Part shown: positions 18,379 to 27,468 of the stretch, in pieces
Layout of the letters: each line of letters starts with the position of its first letter
How positions within the stretch are numbered: position 1 is the stretch's first letter
Assembly: GCA_040755395.1 (NCBI GenBank)
Contig: JBFMAX010000003.1
Location: 124,001-188,000, forward strand
Direction: 5' to 3'
From: Nitrospirota bacterium
GTDB lineage: Bacteria; Nitrospirota; Nitrospiria; Nitrospirales; Nitrospiraceae
Length of the DNA: 64,000 bases
Made by a program: the position numbers and the translations under genes
Notes under the pieces: model-generated
Seen by the model: only the letters and a program-made list of their open reading frames with translations
Told to the model about the DNA's origin: nothing
The model's database searches: none

Positions 18379-19437
18379 GGAAGGGGGGACAGGACAACCG
18401 GCCCGCGTGTTGCGGAGTGCGATGCCGACATTGCGGAGAAACCCTGCGTGTCTGGCGCGCCGGATCGGACTGTGGCGGAATGTCGAGGCAAATTCGGATT
18501 CACGTTGCACCGCCAGATGCACAAGAACGGGCGCCAAGGAGAGGGTCGAAGGCTGGAAGGCCGGCTCGCCGGTCGGCTGTGCGTTCATGTTGTACGGACA
18601 GATGTCCAGACAGTCGTCGCAGCCGAAGATCCGATTGCCCAGCTTGGACGCCAACTCGGTCGGAATCGTGTCCGCCGAATCGCGCAATTCGATCGTCAGG
18701 TACGAGATGCATTTCCGGGCGTCCACGACATAGGGTTCCGTAATAGCGCCGGTCGGGCAGGCCTTTACGCAGAGGCTGCACGATCCGCAGAGGTCGGCGG
18801 CGGGCTCATCTGGGGCCAACTCCAGTGTCGTGAGGATCTCGCCGAGCAGGAGCCAGGAGCCGTACTGGGTCGAGACGAGATTCGAGTGCTTGCCGATCCA
18901 GCCCAAGCCCGCCTGCTGGGCCCAGGCTTTTTCCATCACCGGTCCGGTGTCCACATACGAGCGGGTCCGGGCTTCCGGTGCCAAGGCCTTGATGCACGCT
19001 TCCAACCGCGTCAGCCGTTTGCCGAGCACTTTGTGATAATCCCTCCCCCGGGCGTAGCGCGCGATCCGGCCGTGGCCGGGGCTCTCGTCCGGCCGTTGGT
19101 CCGTGTAGTAGTTCATGCCGACGGAAATGATGGAGCGGCAGCCAGGCAACACCTCACGCGGGTCGGCCCGCCGGGACGGCGCCTTCTCCATCCAGGCCAT
19201 CAGGCCGTGGTAGCCGCGCTCGAGCCATTCGAGCAATCGCTTATGAAGCAGGTCGGTCAGTAACGTTCGATGTTCGACGTTCGAAGTTCCGGGATCGGGA
19301 AGAGGACGCGCCGATGTAGGAACCGCCGTTGACCCTCGACCCTCGATCCTCGACCCGTCAGCGTCCACCCGGCAAACGCCGACCGCGTCGAAGCCCAGAG
19401 CACGAGCCTCGCGCTTGATCGCCTCCGAGAGGGACAT
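18376..19437 (-). CDS. queG: Epoxyqueuosine reductase QueG
   Basis: Cobalamin- and 4Fe-4S-dependent enzyme of the last step of queuosine tRNA modification; 353 residues. It has the conserved catalytic stretch YVDTGPVMEKAWAQQAGLGW with Asp, and two ferredoxin-like clusters CGSCSLCVKACPTGA and CDDCLDICPYN. Start ATG 19437 is preferred over the in-frame GTG two codons upstream. Odd feature: residues about 28-60 (SRIEGRGSTAVPTSARP and onward) form an insert absent from typical QueG, encoded by DNA that looks like intergenic repeat (19262-19360). The reading frame is preserved, so the enzyme may still work. Confidence 0.93.
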   Translation of the reverse strand: MSLSEAIKREARALGFDAVGVCRVDADGSRIEGRGSTAVPTSARPLPDPGTSNVEHRTLLTDLLHKRLLEWLERGYHGLMAWMEKAPSRRADPREVLPGCRSIISVGMNYYTDQRPDESPGHGRIARYARGRDYHKVLGKRLTRLEACIKALAPEARTRSYVDTGPVMEKAWAQQAGLGWIGKHSNLVSTQYGSWLLLGEILTTLELAPDEPAADLCGSCSLCVKACPTGAITEPYVVDARKCISYLTIELRDSADTIPTELASKLGNRIFGCDDCLDICPYNMNAQPTGEPAFQPSTLSLAPVLVHLAVQRESEFASTFRHSPIRRARHAGFLRNVGIALRNTRAGCPVPPS

Positions 19438-19447
19438 GGGCACTACC

Positions 19448-19618
19448 CTGCGTTGAAAATGCGGGTCCTGTCACCGACCAGCCGGGTACCCGTTGCTCCT
19501 CTCCGTTTGCAACGGGTGCAAGCTCGCACCCCGCCCTCACCCGCCGGGCGGGTACCCGAGGGACCCCGCTGCGCGCGGCCGGGCACCCAGGTCGGCGCCA
19601 CCCGCATTTTCAAGGCAG
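19448..19618. mobile_element. 171-bp MITE-like element with 19-bp inverted ends
   Basis: The left end CTGCGTTGAAAATGCGGGT (19448-19466) and right end ACCCGCATTTTCAAGGCAG (19600-19618) are inverted repeats matching at 18 of 19 positions. The interior is very GC-rich with internal palindromes (GGGTACCC twice, CACCCGCCGGGCGGGT) and no ORF. It sits exactly between the start of queG and the stop of the next gene. It could be a non-autonomous transposable element or a structured RNA-forming repeat; no target-site duplication is obvious. Confidence 0.6.
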
Positions 19619-19625
19619 AACAGGG

Positions 19626-20015
19626 CTACCGTTTCGAGCAGTCGAAGCGGACGCTGAATTGGGCCGAGCACTGCGGGGAGGTGCAGCGGCCGCAGGTGCC
19701 GGTGATGCGGGTCTTCCAGTCAGTCTGGGTCTCGTCGAAGCGGCACTTCGTCCGGCCGCCCTTCGAGATGGTGGTCCACGGTTTGGTTGTGCCCGGAAAA
19801 TTTGCGACGACACAGCCGGCCGGAAACGGAACCCGGCAGCTTCGCTTCGTTTCACCTTTGCCCATGCCGAAACTGCAGGACAACTCCGTCGTGGCGGTGG
19901 ACTCGTCGAGGGGCTGCGCCGCGGCGAAGTCGAGCAGCACGACCCCCAGCAAAGCGGCCAACGCCAGCGGGGTGCTGCTCGATTGTATGCGGCTCGCGGT
20001 ACCGGCAGGCGCCAT
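19626..20015 (-). CDS. Small secreted cysteine-rich protein
   Basis: A 129-residue product with a signal peptide (hydrophobic core TPLALAALLGVVLLDFAAA) and a mature part of about 95 residues containing eight cysteines (for example ELSCSFG, RSCRVP, TCGRCTSPQCSAQFSV), a spacing suited to disulphides in the periplasm or outside. The C-terminus FDCSKR is typical of disulphide-locked small domains. I do not recognise a family. It is divergent from polX, with 135 nt between them. Confidence 0.6.
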   Translation of the reverse strand: MAPAGTASRIQSSSTPLALAALLGVVLLDFAAAQPLDESTATTELSCSFGMGKGETKRSCRVPFPAGCVVANFPGTTKPWTTISKGGRTKCRFDETQTDWKTRITGTCGRCTSPQCSAQFSVRFDCSKR

Positions 20016-20150
20016 GAGCGCAATCCTATCACATTCCGTTCCGTTGCAGCCAATAGGAACTCCGCGTAGAATGAACCTTACACCCAGGCGATGGACAATG
20101 AGGCGAATTGCCTGCGATCTTTATAGCCCCGCGCCACTCGCCCAACTCCG

Positions 20151-21875
20151 ATGATTGACAAACACCAGATCGCCGCGATGCTCGAAGAGATCGGCTTGTT
20201 GCTGGAGCTGAAGGGCGAAAGCCCGTTCAAGAGCAACGCCTACTATAACGCGGCGCGCACGATCGAGGCCCAGCCCGAGGACATCGCGGAGCTGGTCGCC
20301 TCCGGCCGGATCCGGGAACTGAAGGGCATCGGGACGGCGCTGGCGGAGAAGCTTGCGGAGCTGGTCGGGACCGGCCGGCTTCGGTATTACGAAGAGCTGA
20401 AAGCGAGCGTTCCGGAGGGGCTGCTGGAAATGACGACGATCCCCGGCATGGGGCCGAAAAAAATCATGGCTGTCTGGCAGCAATTGGGGATCACGACGGT
20501 CGGCGAGCTGGAATACGCCTGCGTGGAGAATCGCCTCGTCGGATTGCCGGGCTTCGGGCAAAAGACCCAAGAGAAGATCATGCAGGGGATTCTCCAGCTC
20601 AAGAAACGGCGCGGGTATCATCTCTACGCTAATGTCGTTGGAGAGGCGGAGCAGATCGCCGAGGCGCTTGCGGCGACTCCCGGGGTGAGGCAGGTGGAGG
20701 TGGTCGGCGAGCTCCGGCGGCGCATGGAGATCGTCCGGTCGATCGAGTTGCTGGTGGCGGCGGAGCGACCGGACAGGGTGCTGGAGGCTCTCGGTCGGAT
20801 GGAAAGTTTCGGAGGCTTGCGCCGGGAAGGGGCCGTCGTCAGCGGCAAGTCCGGACTCGGCCTGCCGGTCCTCGTGTCCGTGGCGCCGGAGATTGCCGCG
20901 CACACGCTTTTGTCGGCCACCGGCAGCCAAGCGCATCTCGACATGCTCGCGGCTCGCGCCGTACGCATGGGGGTACGGTGGAACCTCGATCCGCAAGCCG
21001 GCGAGCTCGCCCCTGAGGCCGCTTCCGAGGCGGCGCTCTATGAAGTGGTCGGTCTGCCGTTCATCGAGCCGGAGCTCCGGGAAGGGATGGGGGAAATCGA
21101 GGCCGCGGAAGCCCGCCGACTCGGCTCGCTCGTGGAGCCGCGGCACATCCAGGGCGTCTTTCACAACCACACGACCTACAGCGACGGCTCCGCTTCGCTC
21201 GAGGACATGGTGGCCGCGGCCAAAGAACTGGGCTACCGGTACATCGGCATCTCCGATCACAGCCAGTCGGCCTTCTATGCCAATGGCCTCAAGGAAGACC
21301 GCATTCGGGAACAGCACGCGGCCATCGACGCGTTACGGAAGCGGGTGACCGGTATCGCGATTTTCAAAGGCATCGAGGCCGACATTCTCGCCGATGGATC
21401 GATGGACTATCCGGACGACGTGCTGGCCCGGTTCGATTTCGTGATCGCTTCCGTCCACAGCCGGTTCAACCTGTCCGAAGAAGAACAGACGGCGCGGGTG
21501 ATTCGGGCTCTGTCCAACCCATATGTCACGATGCTGGGGCACCCGACCGGACGCCTGCTCTTGTCCCGCGAGGGCTACCGGATCGACATGAAGCGCGTGA
21601 TCGATGGGGCCAAGCAACACGGCAAGGTCATCGAAATCAACGCCAACCCCCATCGGCTGGATCTGGACTGGCGGCTCTGCGCCTATGCCAAGGCGCAAGG
21701 CGTGAAGGTCAGCATCAACCCCGACGCCCACGCGCCCGACGGCCTGCGTGACGTGCCATTCGGTGTCAACGTCGCGCGCAAGGGCGGGCTGTCGCCCGCC
21801 GACGTCGTCAATACGCTGGGGCCGGACGAGATCTTGCCCGTGCTCGCGAGGCGACAATCTTGCAACAGAAAATAG
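20151..21875 (+). CDS. polX: PolX/PHP family protein with degenerate polymerase site
   Basis: A 574-residue protein with the bacterial PolX layout: an N-terminal 8-kDa-like and helix-hairpin-helix region (GIGTALAEKLAELVGTGRL), a Pol beta-type palm (about 170-320) and a C-terminal PHP domain (about 335-565). The PHP metal motifs are all present: FHNHTTYSDG, GISDHS, KGIEADI, ASVHS, GHPTGR and NPDAH. In the palm, the usual GS-R-R...D-x-D reads GELRRRMEIVRSIELLV, and the third acid position reads GLPVLVSV, so the catalytic aspartates appear lost. Nuclease/repair activity through PHP is likely; templated polymerisation is unlikely (inference). Confidence 0.88.
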   Translation: MIDKHQIAAMLEEIGLLLELKGESPFKSNAYYNAARTIEAQPEDIAELVASGRIRELKGIGTALAEKLAELVGTGRLRYYEELKASVPEGLLEMTTIPGMGPKKIMAVWQQLGITTVGELEYACVENRLVGLPGFGQKTQEKIMQGILQLKKRRGYHLYANVVGEAEQIAEALAATPGVRQVEVVGELRRRMEIVRSIELLVAAERPDRVLEALGRMESFGGLRREGAVVSGKSGLGLPVLVSVAPEIAAHTLLSATGSQAHLDMLAARAVRMGVRWNLDPQAGELAPEAASEAALYEVVGLPFIEPELREGMGEIEAAEARRLGSLVEPRHIQGVFHNHTTYSDGSASLEDMVAAAKELGYRYIGISDHSQSAFYANGLKEDRIREQHAAIDALRKRVTGIAIFKGIEADILADGSMDYPDDVLARFDFVIASVHSRFNLSEEEQTARVIRALSNPYVTMLGHPTGRLLLSREGYRIDMKRVIDGAKQHGKVIEINANPHRLDLDWRLCAYAKAQGVKVSINPDAHAPDGLRDVPFGVNVARKGGLSPADVVNTLGPDEILPVLARRQSCNRK

Positions 21876-22038
21876 CCGTCAATCGTTACTCGCAACGCGC
21901 GACGGGCGCGACCGGCGGGCACCCATGGCTCTCGGGTGCAATGGGTGTTAGCGAGACTCGCATTTCGCGCTGTCGCGCGAGTCCCGCCCCGCATTCTCGC
22001 TCATCACGACTCACGCATGACGTCCTCACTGTAACCCT

Positions 22039-22635
22039 ATGCGCAGGCTCGCTGCGGTCGTGACAGCCGTCCTCTTGCTCGGGCTCTCCTGGGTCGAACC
22101 CTTTGTCATCCGGGCATCGGCGACCGATGAACGACCCGCCGCGGACGGCATTCGAACGTTGGATGTTCGGCCCGATCCGGCCGGGGGTGTCCGGGCGACG
22201 GCCACGATAGGGGTCCCGGTCGCGCCGGCAGTGTTACAGGCGGTCCTGACCGATTACGCCAGGTGGCCCGAGTTGTTCGAGGTCCGCATGCGCCTCGCGA
22301 ATCTGGAGTGGCTGGATGGGCGGGCCGTCACCGATCTCCGCATCCAGCATGCGCTGCTGCCGGGCGAGCGCCGGCTCCTTTGCGAGTCGCGCGCCTTGCC
22401 GAGCGGCGGGCTGTTGACCACGCTCAAGGGCGGCGACTTCAAACGGTATCAGCGGATCTGGCGGCTCACGCCGGAAGGGGACGGCAGCCGGACGCGCGCA
22501 GAATTCGATCTGGTCGTGGATGTGGATATGATCGTCCCGGACTGGCTCATGGCGCTCTCGCTCCGCCGCGAGCTGGAGGTGCACTTTCGGCTGGTCAGAG
22601 AGAAAGCGGTCGAACTGGCTACGCGGGAAAGGTAA
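22039..22635 (+). CDS. Secreted START/SRPBCC-like (polyketide cyclase/COQ10-type) protein
   Basis: A 198-residue exported protein. The signal peptide (LAAVVTAVLLLGLSWVEPFV) is followed by a fold with the START-like signature: an N-terminal strand then VLQAVLTDYARWPELFEVRM, a central GGLLTTLKGGDFKRYQRIWRL strand and a long C-terminal helix (LRRELEVHFRLVREKAVELA). Such domains bind hydrophobic ligands; the ligand is unknown. Its 3' end overlaps the convergent thiI by 17 nt. Confidence 0.78.
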   Translation: MRRLAAVVTAVLLLGLSWVEPFVIRASATDERPAADGIRTLDVRPDPAGGVRATATIGVPVAPAVLQAVLTDYARWPELFEVRMRLANLEWLDGRAVTDLRIQHALLPGERRLLCESRALPSGGLLTTLKGGDFKRYQRIWRLTPEGDGSRTRAEFDLVVDVDMIVPDWLMALSLRRELEVHFRLVREKAVELATRER

Positions 22636-23797
22636 ATTCCGCGAGTTCCGACTGATCGAGACCCTGTTTGACGAGCGCGCCGAGATCGAAGCCGTGTTCG
22701 ATCCTGCGAATGACGTCGAGATCGGTCCTCGTGCTGGGATGCGGCGGGACGAACAGCCGGCAGCAATCCTGATCCGGTTCGATGGACGTCTCGAACGTCC
22801 CGATGCGTTGCGCCTGTTCGGTGATCTCGATCTTGTCCATGCCGATCAGTGGGCGGAGGATCGGCAGTTGGGCCGCTTCCTGGACGACGGTCAGGTTTTC
22901 CGGCGTCTGCGACGCGACCTGGCCGAGGCTGTCTCCCGTGACGAGCGCCCAGCACCGTTCCCGCCTCGCAAGTTCCTCGGCGATGCGCAGCATCATGCGG
23001 CGATAGAGCACGACCCGATAGGCGGCCGGCGCGCCCAGCACGATGTGGCGCTGAATCTCGCCGAAAGGAATCAGGTACAGCCGCGAGTACAGTTGGTAGC
23101 GGGTCAGCAGGCCCACGATCTCGCGCACCTTCTCCTCCGACGCGCGGCCGACGAACGGCCGCCCGTGAAAGTGGACGAAGACCGCCTTGCAACCCCGCTG
23201 CATCATGCGATAGGCCGCAACCGGCGAGTCGATGCCGCCCGAAATCAGGCACGCGACTTTGCCGCTCACGCCCGTCGGCATGCCGCCGGGACCGACTTCC
23301 TTTTTCACGGAATAGTAGGCGTCCGTGCTGAGCAGTTCGACGTAGACGGTCAGGTCCGGCTTCGTCAGATTCACCTTCTTGCCCGTCACCGCACAAAGAT
23401 GAGCGCCCAATTCCCGTTCCACGTCCATCGAGGTGAACGCCAGGCGCTTGTCGGCGCGCTTGGCGGCGACCTGAAACGTGTCGAACGCCAATCCCCGCAC
23501 TTCGTCGGCCACGGCGGCTTTCAAGGCTGCGAGATTCGGACTCGCCAGATCCAGCGGGACCGACCGGGCGAGCGAGAAGTTCACGACGCCGAAGACCCGC
23601 GAGAGGCGGGCTTTCGCGCCGTCCCAGGAAAGCGCATCGGGGATGATCACGCGAATGCGGCCCGGCAACGCATCGACCCGTCTGACGCCGAGGTCTTTGA
23701 GCGCCAGGCGGAGGTTCCGGACGAGGCGCTGCTCGAAGAAGGAGCGGTTCCGCCCTTTCAGGGCCAGTTCATGATAGTGAACGATCGCGCAGCGCAT
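22619..23797 (-). CDS. thiI: tRNA 4-thiouridine synthase ThiI
   Basis: Transfers sulphur to tRNA U8 and, in some bacteria, to ThiS for thiamine synthesis. The 392-residue product has an N-terminal ferredoxin-like part plus THUMP domain (about 1-165; HYHELALKGRNR) and a C-terminal adenylating PP-loop domain with SGGIDSPVAAYRMM. It ends without a rhodanese domain, and Cys residues in DQDCCRLF may take the sulphur-transfer role. ATG 23797 is preferred to the in-frame TTG before it. Confidence 0.94.
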   Translation of the reverse strand: MRCAIVHYHELALKGRNRSFFEQRLVRNLRLALKDLGVRRVDALPGRIRVIIPDALSWDGAKARLSRVFGVVNFSLARSVPLDLASPNLAALKAAVADEVRGLAFDTFQVAAKRADKRLAFTSMDVERELGAHLCAVTGKKVNLTKPDLTVYVELLSTDAYYSVKKEVGPGGMPTGVSGKVACLISGGIDSPVAAYRMMQRGCKAVFVHFHGRPFVGRASEEKVREIVGLLTRYQLYSRLYLIPFGEIQRHIVLGAPAAYRVVLYRRMMLRIAEELARRERCWALVTGDSLGQVASQTPENLTVVQEAAQLPILRPLIGMDKIEITEQAQRIGTFETSIEPDQDCCRLFVPPHPSTRTDLDVIRRIEHGFDLGALVKQGLDQSELAEFTFPA

Positions 23798-23841
23798 CAA
23801 CTGAAATCTTGATCTTACCTATCGCCACGTGCCCCACGCCT

Positions 23842-24762
23842 CTAGCCCAATGACTCAAGATATCGCTCGGCGTCCATCGCGGCCATGCAGCCGAAACCGG
23901 CGGCGGTGACGGCCTGGCGGTACTTGGAGTCCTGCACGTCGCCGGCGGCGAAGACGCCCGGCACGTTCGTGGCGGTGCCGTGCTTGGTGAGGATGTACCC
24001 TTTCTCATCCATCTCGATCTGGCCTTTGAAGATCGCGGTGTTCGGGCTGTGACCGATGGCGACGAAGACGCCGGCGCAGGCCAGTTCCGCAGTCTTACCG
24101 GTTACCACATTGCGGAGCTTGACGCCGGTGACGACCTGATCGCCCAGGATATCCTCGACGACGCTGTTCCAGATAAAGGCGATCTTGTCGTTCTTGAAGG
24201 CGCGGTCCTGCATGATTTTTGAGGCGCGGAGCTTGTCGCGTCGGTGGACAACGGAGACGCGGGTGGCGAACTTGGTCAGGAAGATGGCTTCTTCCATCGC
24301 GCTGTCGCCGCCTCCGACCACCACCAGTTCTTTGCCGCGGAAGAAGTAGCCGTCGCAGGTGGCGCAGGTGGAGACACCGCGGCCCAGGAGGCGGGATTCG
24401 TTGGGAAGGCCGAGGTGGAGCGCGGAGGCGCCGGAGGCGATGATCACCGTTTTCGCCTCGATGGTCCGCTCCCCGTCCACCGTCAGCGTGAACGGCCGGC
24501 GGCCGAAGTCCACGGCGGTGACGTCGCCGGTCAGAAACTCCGTGCCGAACCGCTCCGCTTGGGCCCGCATCTCCTTCATGAGTTCGGGACCCATGACGGC
24601 GTGCGCAAACCCCGGATAATTTTCCACCTCGGTCGTGGTCGTCAACTGCCCGCCGGCCTGCCAGCCTTCGATCAGCACCGGAGACAGATCGGCCCGTGCC
24701 GTGTAAATGGCGGCGGTCAGCCCGGCCGGCCCTGAACCGATGATCGCGACGTGACGGGACAT
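23842..24762 (-). CDS. trxB: Thioredoxin reductase
   Basis: FAD- and NADPH-dependent disulphide reductase; 306 residues, the usual length. It shows FAD site [14 protein letters not shown], redox-active CATC ([15 protein letters not shown]), NADPH site [13 protein letters not shown] and the C-terminal FAD motif [11 protein letters not shown] 24762 is the obvious start. It is followed 44 nt downstream by thiI on the same strand. Confidence 0.97.
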   Translation of the reverse strand: MSRHVAIIGSGPAGLTAAIYTARADLSPVLIEGWQAGGQLTTTTEVENYPGFAHAVMGPELMKEMRAQAERFGTEFLTGDVTAVDFGRRPFTLTVDGERTIEAKTVIIASGASALHLGLPNESRLLGRGVSTCATCDGYFFRGKELVVVGGGDSAMEEAIFLTKFATRVSVVHRRDKLRASKIMQDRAFKNDKIAFIWNSVVEDILGDQVVTGVKLRNVVTGKTAELACAGVFVAIGHSPNTAIFKGQIEMDEKGYILTKHGTATNVPGVFAAGDVQDSKYRQAVTAAGFGCMAAMDAERYLESLG

Positions 24763-24807
24763 GGAGGCACTGTAACACAGCCGATCAGAAAGCGGGAAGG
24801 GGCCCCT

Positions 24808-25410
24808 TCACGGGCTGCGCCGCAGTTGCTCGAAAATCCGTGCGACTTCCCGGCGCAGCCGCGCAATCGGCAAGGTTCCATCGAGCACGTAATCGGCCCG
24901 CCGTGTCTTCTTCGCCAGCGACATTTGGCTTCGAATCCGGCGCAGAGCCTCGGCGCGGGTGAGACGATTCCGCTGCCGCAGGCGGGCGATTTGGGTCTTC
25001 CGATCGGCGGTGACGACGACGACGCGATCCACGCGCCTCTGCGCGGCGGCTTCGAACAAGAGCGGGACGTCATAAATAATGACGGCGTTCGGGTCCTTGC
25101 GGGCGATTTCCCGCGCGAGTTGCGCCTGCGCTCGGGCGACGCGCGGGTGGACGATCGCGTTGAGCGTCCGGAGCTTGGCGGGTGAGCGGAAGACGATCGC
25201 CCCCAACGCGCCACGGTTGAGCGTGCGATCGGGGTTGAGAACCTGCCCGCCGAATGCCCGCACGATGTCGCGCCAGGCCGGCTTACCCGGCTCGACGACC
25301 TGCCGGGCCAGGACATCCGCATCGATCAGCGCCGCGCCGCATTCCTGAAACAGCCGCGCCACGGTGCTTTTGCCTGTGGCGATGCCGCCGGTCAATCCCA
25401 CCAAGACCAT
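24808..25410 (-). CDS. coaE: Dephospho-CoA kinase
   Basis: Catalyses the last step of coenzyme A synthesis. The 200-residue P-loop kinase has Walker A GLTGGIATGKST, the substrate-binding IDADVLARQVV segment, and the lid region with RLRQRNRLTRAEALRRIRSQ. It lies 45 nt upstream of trxB on the same strand, suggesting a coaE-trxB-thiI transcription unit. Confidence 0.96.
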   Translation of the reverse strand: MVLVGLTGGIATGKSTVARLFQECGAALIDADVLARQVVEPGKPAWRDIVRAFGGQVLNPDRTLNRGALGAIVFRSPAKLRTLNAIVHPRVARAQAQLAREIARKDPNAVIIYDVPLLFEAAAQRRVDRVVVVTADRKTQIARLRQRNRLTRAEALRRIRSQMSLAKKTRRADYVLDGTLPIARLRREVARIFEQLRRSP

Positions 25411-25797
25411 GACGGGAGCCTAGCATGCGGCGAACGAGCCTCACAACGGGCAGGAATGACACGGCAACCGTCAATGGTCAACGGTCAATGGTCAGCGGCA
25501 GTGGTCACTCGTCAACCGTCAATAGTCAATCGTCGATGGTCATGGCGGAACGGCTGAGCGAGAGGCGAAGGGGCAATATCTTTGGGCGGGAGGCACGAGG
25601 CGAGGGGCAAGGGGGCTCGTGGCGGAAAATTCTGAATTATGAATTGTGAATTCTGAATTGGTGAATCGGGGTAACAATTCTGAATTCTCAGGATCGATCA
25701 TTGCTTCAGGCTCTCGCCTCTAGCCCCTAGCCACGCGCCCATTTTTACAATAAGTAGCCATTGACTCCCGCGTGTCCTTCACTGTATCACCCTCACC
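25411..25797. repeat. Gene-free region with two kinds of simple repeat
   Basis: No gene is supported here. 25458-25545 is built of degenerate GTCAATGGTCAAC units in tandem (CAACCGTCAATGGTCAACGG and relatives). 25624-25690 is an AT-rich block of AATTCTGAATT units, partly inverted (GAATTATGAATTGTGAATTC), markedly poorer in GC than its surroundings. The unit spacing is too short and irregular for CRISPR. This region probably contains the promoter for the downstream beta-helix gene, but none is clear. Confidence 0.7.
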
Positions 25798-26820
25798 ATG
25801 CGTGTCGTTTCTCCCAGCGTCGCGTTCGGAGCCGTGTTCGTCCTGTTCGTCCGGCTGGGCGTTGCCGCAGGGGCGGGAGGGGCGGAATCTTTCCGCACTA
25901 TAGTGGTGGCCCAGGACGGCAGCGGCCAGTTTACGTCGATTCAGGCGGCAGTCGATGCGGCGGGAAAGGGCGATACCATCAGGATCAAGGCCGGGGCCTA
26001 CCGCGAGGACGTGACCATCCATAGTAAAGAGAAGCTCAGGTTGATCGGGGACGGCATGGATCAGGTGACGATCCTGGGCCGCGAGCGCGTCGGCGTCTTT
26101 CACATCGGCAAGTGGCCTTACGGGGCGTCGGACATCGAAATCAGCGGCCTGACGATCAACGAGCACGGTGGTCATGCGATGGGTATGTTCAACGGCCGGG
26201 GGATCGTGCTGCGCGACGTCCGCATCAACGGGATGGTGTTCGGACAACAGGTGCGGGATGTCCGCATTGAGAACTGCATCATCGGCGGAAGCGAAACCAC
26301 CGGAGTCCAACTCGCCGACTCACACGCGGTCCTCGTGGGCAATGTCATCCATGATAACGACCATGGCGTGACGGTCGCCGGCAAGTCCGACGTGCGGCTG
26401 GAACGGAACGTCATCACCCGCAGCCTGTTCGAAGGAGTGGTCGTGATGGATAAGGCCCGCGCCGTGCTGGTCAGCAACACGATCGTCAAGAACGGCGGGG
26501 GCGTCGGCTTTTTGGGGGCGTCGCAGGGCGAGGCGACGGGCAATATTGTCGGGTTCAATAAGGGCGGCTTTGTGGTCGCGCCGTCGAGTCAGGCGAAACT
26601 CTCGTACAATGCCCTGTATAACAACGGGGGCGATTACCTTCGGGCCGGCACGCCGCTCCAGCCGGCGCCGGAGCTTCGAGCCGAGTCGGATCTGGCGGTG
26701 GATCCGCGCTTTGTGGATCCTGGTCGGGATGACTTTCGGCTCAGGCCGGACACCCCCCTTCTGAAGGTCGGAGGGTTTTCCTACCTCGGCGCCCTCGCGC
26801 CGGTCGCTCAGGCTCCGTGA
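25798..26820 (+). CDS. Secreted right-handed beta-helix protein
   Basis: A 340-residue exported protein. The signal sequence is followed by the pectinesterase-like entry motif QDGSGQFTSIQAAVDAAGKG and then about nine parallel beta-helix coils with NosD/DUF1565-like rungs (VQLADSHAVLVGNVIHDNDH, VVVMDKARAVLVSNTIVKNG). Such folds bind or cleave polysaccharides; the catalytic residues of pectate lyases or pectinesterases cannot be confirmed. It precedes two glycoside hydrolases on the same strand, but a 650-nt gap separates them. Confidence 0.85.
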   Translation: MRVVSPSVAFGAVFVLFVRLGVAAGAGGAESFRTIVVAQDGSGQFTSIQAAVDAAGKGDTIRIKAGAYREDVTIHSKEKLRLIGDGMDQVTILGRERVGVFHIGKWPYGASDIEISGLTINEHGGHAMGMFNGRGIVLRDVRINGMVFGQQVRDVRIENCIIGGSETTGVQLADSHAVLVGNVIHDNDHGVTVAGKSDVRLERNVITRSLFEGVVVMDKARAVLVSNTIVKNGGGVGFLGASQGEATGNIVGFNKGGFVVAPSSQAKLSYNALYNNGGDYLRAGTPLQPAPELRAESDLAVDPRFVDPGRDDFRLRPDTPLLKVGGFSYLGALAPVAQAP

Positions 26821-26980
26821 TTGTCCAGCAAGAAAACCTACAAAAAATTCAGCGCTTCCGTCGGATTGCCCTTCAGGGAAGGAAACCCTGTGGTATGCTA
26901 ACAACAGAGGCCGGTCTTTGGGGGCTGAAGGGTCCAAAAATTGCTTACCTTTACTGATAGGACCGGGGAAAGGTGCAAAC

Positions 26981-27166
26981 GTGGCTAGCTACCGCCCGGA
27001 ATTAGAAAAAGCCGGTGTCGATGGGATTCCTTCCCTGGACGAGCTCGAATCCGGCAGGCTTGTCGGGGCTATCATTCCGATGTCCGAGCAGGCCCAGGTG
27101 CAACTCCGGGACAGCATCGAGGTCATCGACTACCTCCTCCATCAAGATAGCGTGATCTGGAGTTAG
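26981..27166 (+). CDS. Small acidic protein, unknown function
   Basis: A 61-residue product starting at GTG 26981 (VASYRPELEKAGVDGIPSLD), with GGGGAAAGG about 9-17 nt upstream; the frame is open farther upstream but only from a TTG without a ribosome site. It has no signal or membrane segment. The internal stretch GRLVGAIIPMSEQAQVQLRD looks like a folded domain and the codon use matches neighbours. A 5-bp-arm hairpin (CAGGG...CCCTG, 26873-26889) and a TATGCT hexamer lie upstream. Family unknown to me. Confidence 0.5.
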   Translation: MASYRPELEKAGVDGIPSLDELESGRLVGAIIPMSEQAQVQLRDSIEVIDYLLHQDSVIWS

Positions 27167-27468
27167 GTTCCCCGCTGTGTTTCTCCATGTTTTCCCTCGT
27201 CGGCGTTCAATCTTCTTCCTCTTTTGATCTCGTAAAGCTGTAAGGTCTCCCCTGGTCAAGGCGACTGAACCGCATACCGGTGTGTCCGCTTCACGACGGA
27301 TTCACCCTGTGTTCGTCATTTTCGATCGTCTTTCGCGGCGCGCGCCGAGACGTCGGAAGAAAGGACTTGCGCACATGATCCGGACGGGAGCATCTTGGCA
27401 GAATGATCAGGCTGCGACCCGCCCCCGTCCGTTGGCGAGCGGCCTCGTGACGGAGAGGGAGGACAACG
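27167..27468. other. Untranslated gap before the glucosidase gene
   Basis: About 300 nt without a supported gene. It probably carries the promoter and leader of the downstream glycoside hydrolase; the only clear signal is GGAGAGGGAGGA directly before ATG 27469. Confidence 0.5.

Noticed and set aside
25458-25545. Possible CRISPR array of GTCAATGGTCAAC units
   Set aside because: Units are about 10-14 bp, degenerate and contiguous with no regular spacers, and no cas gene is nearby.
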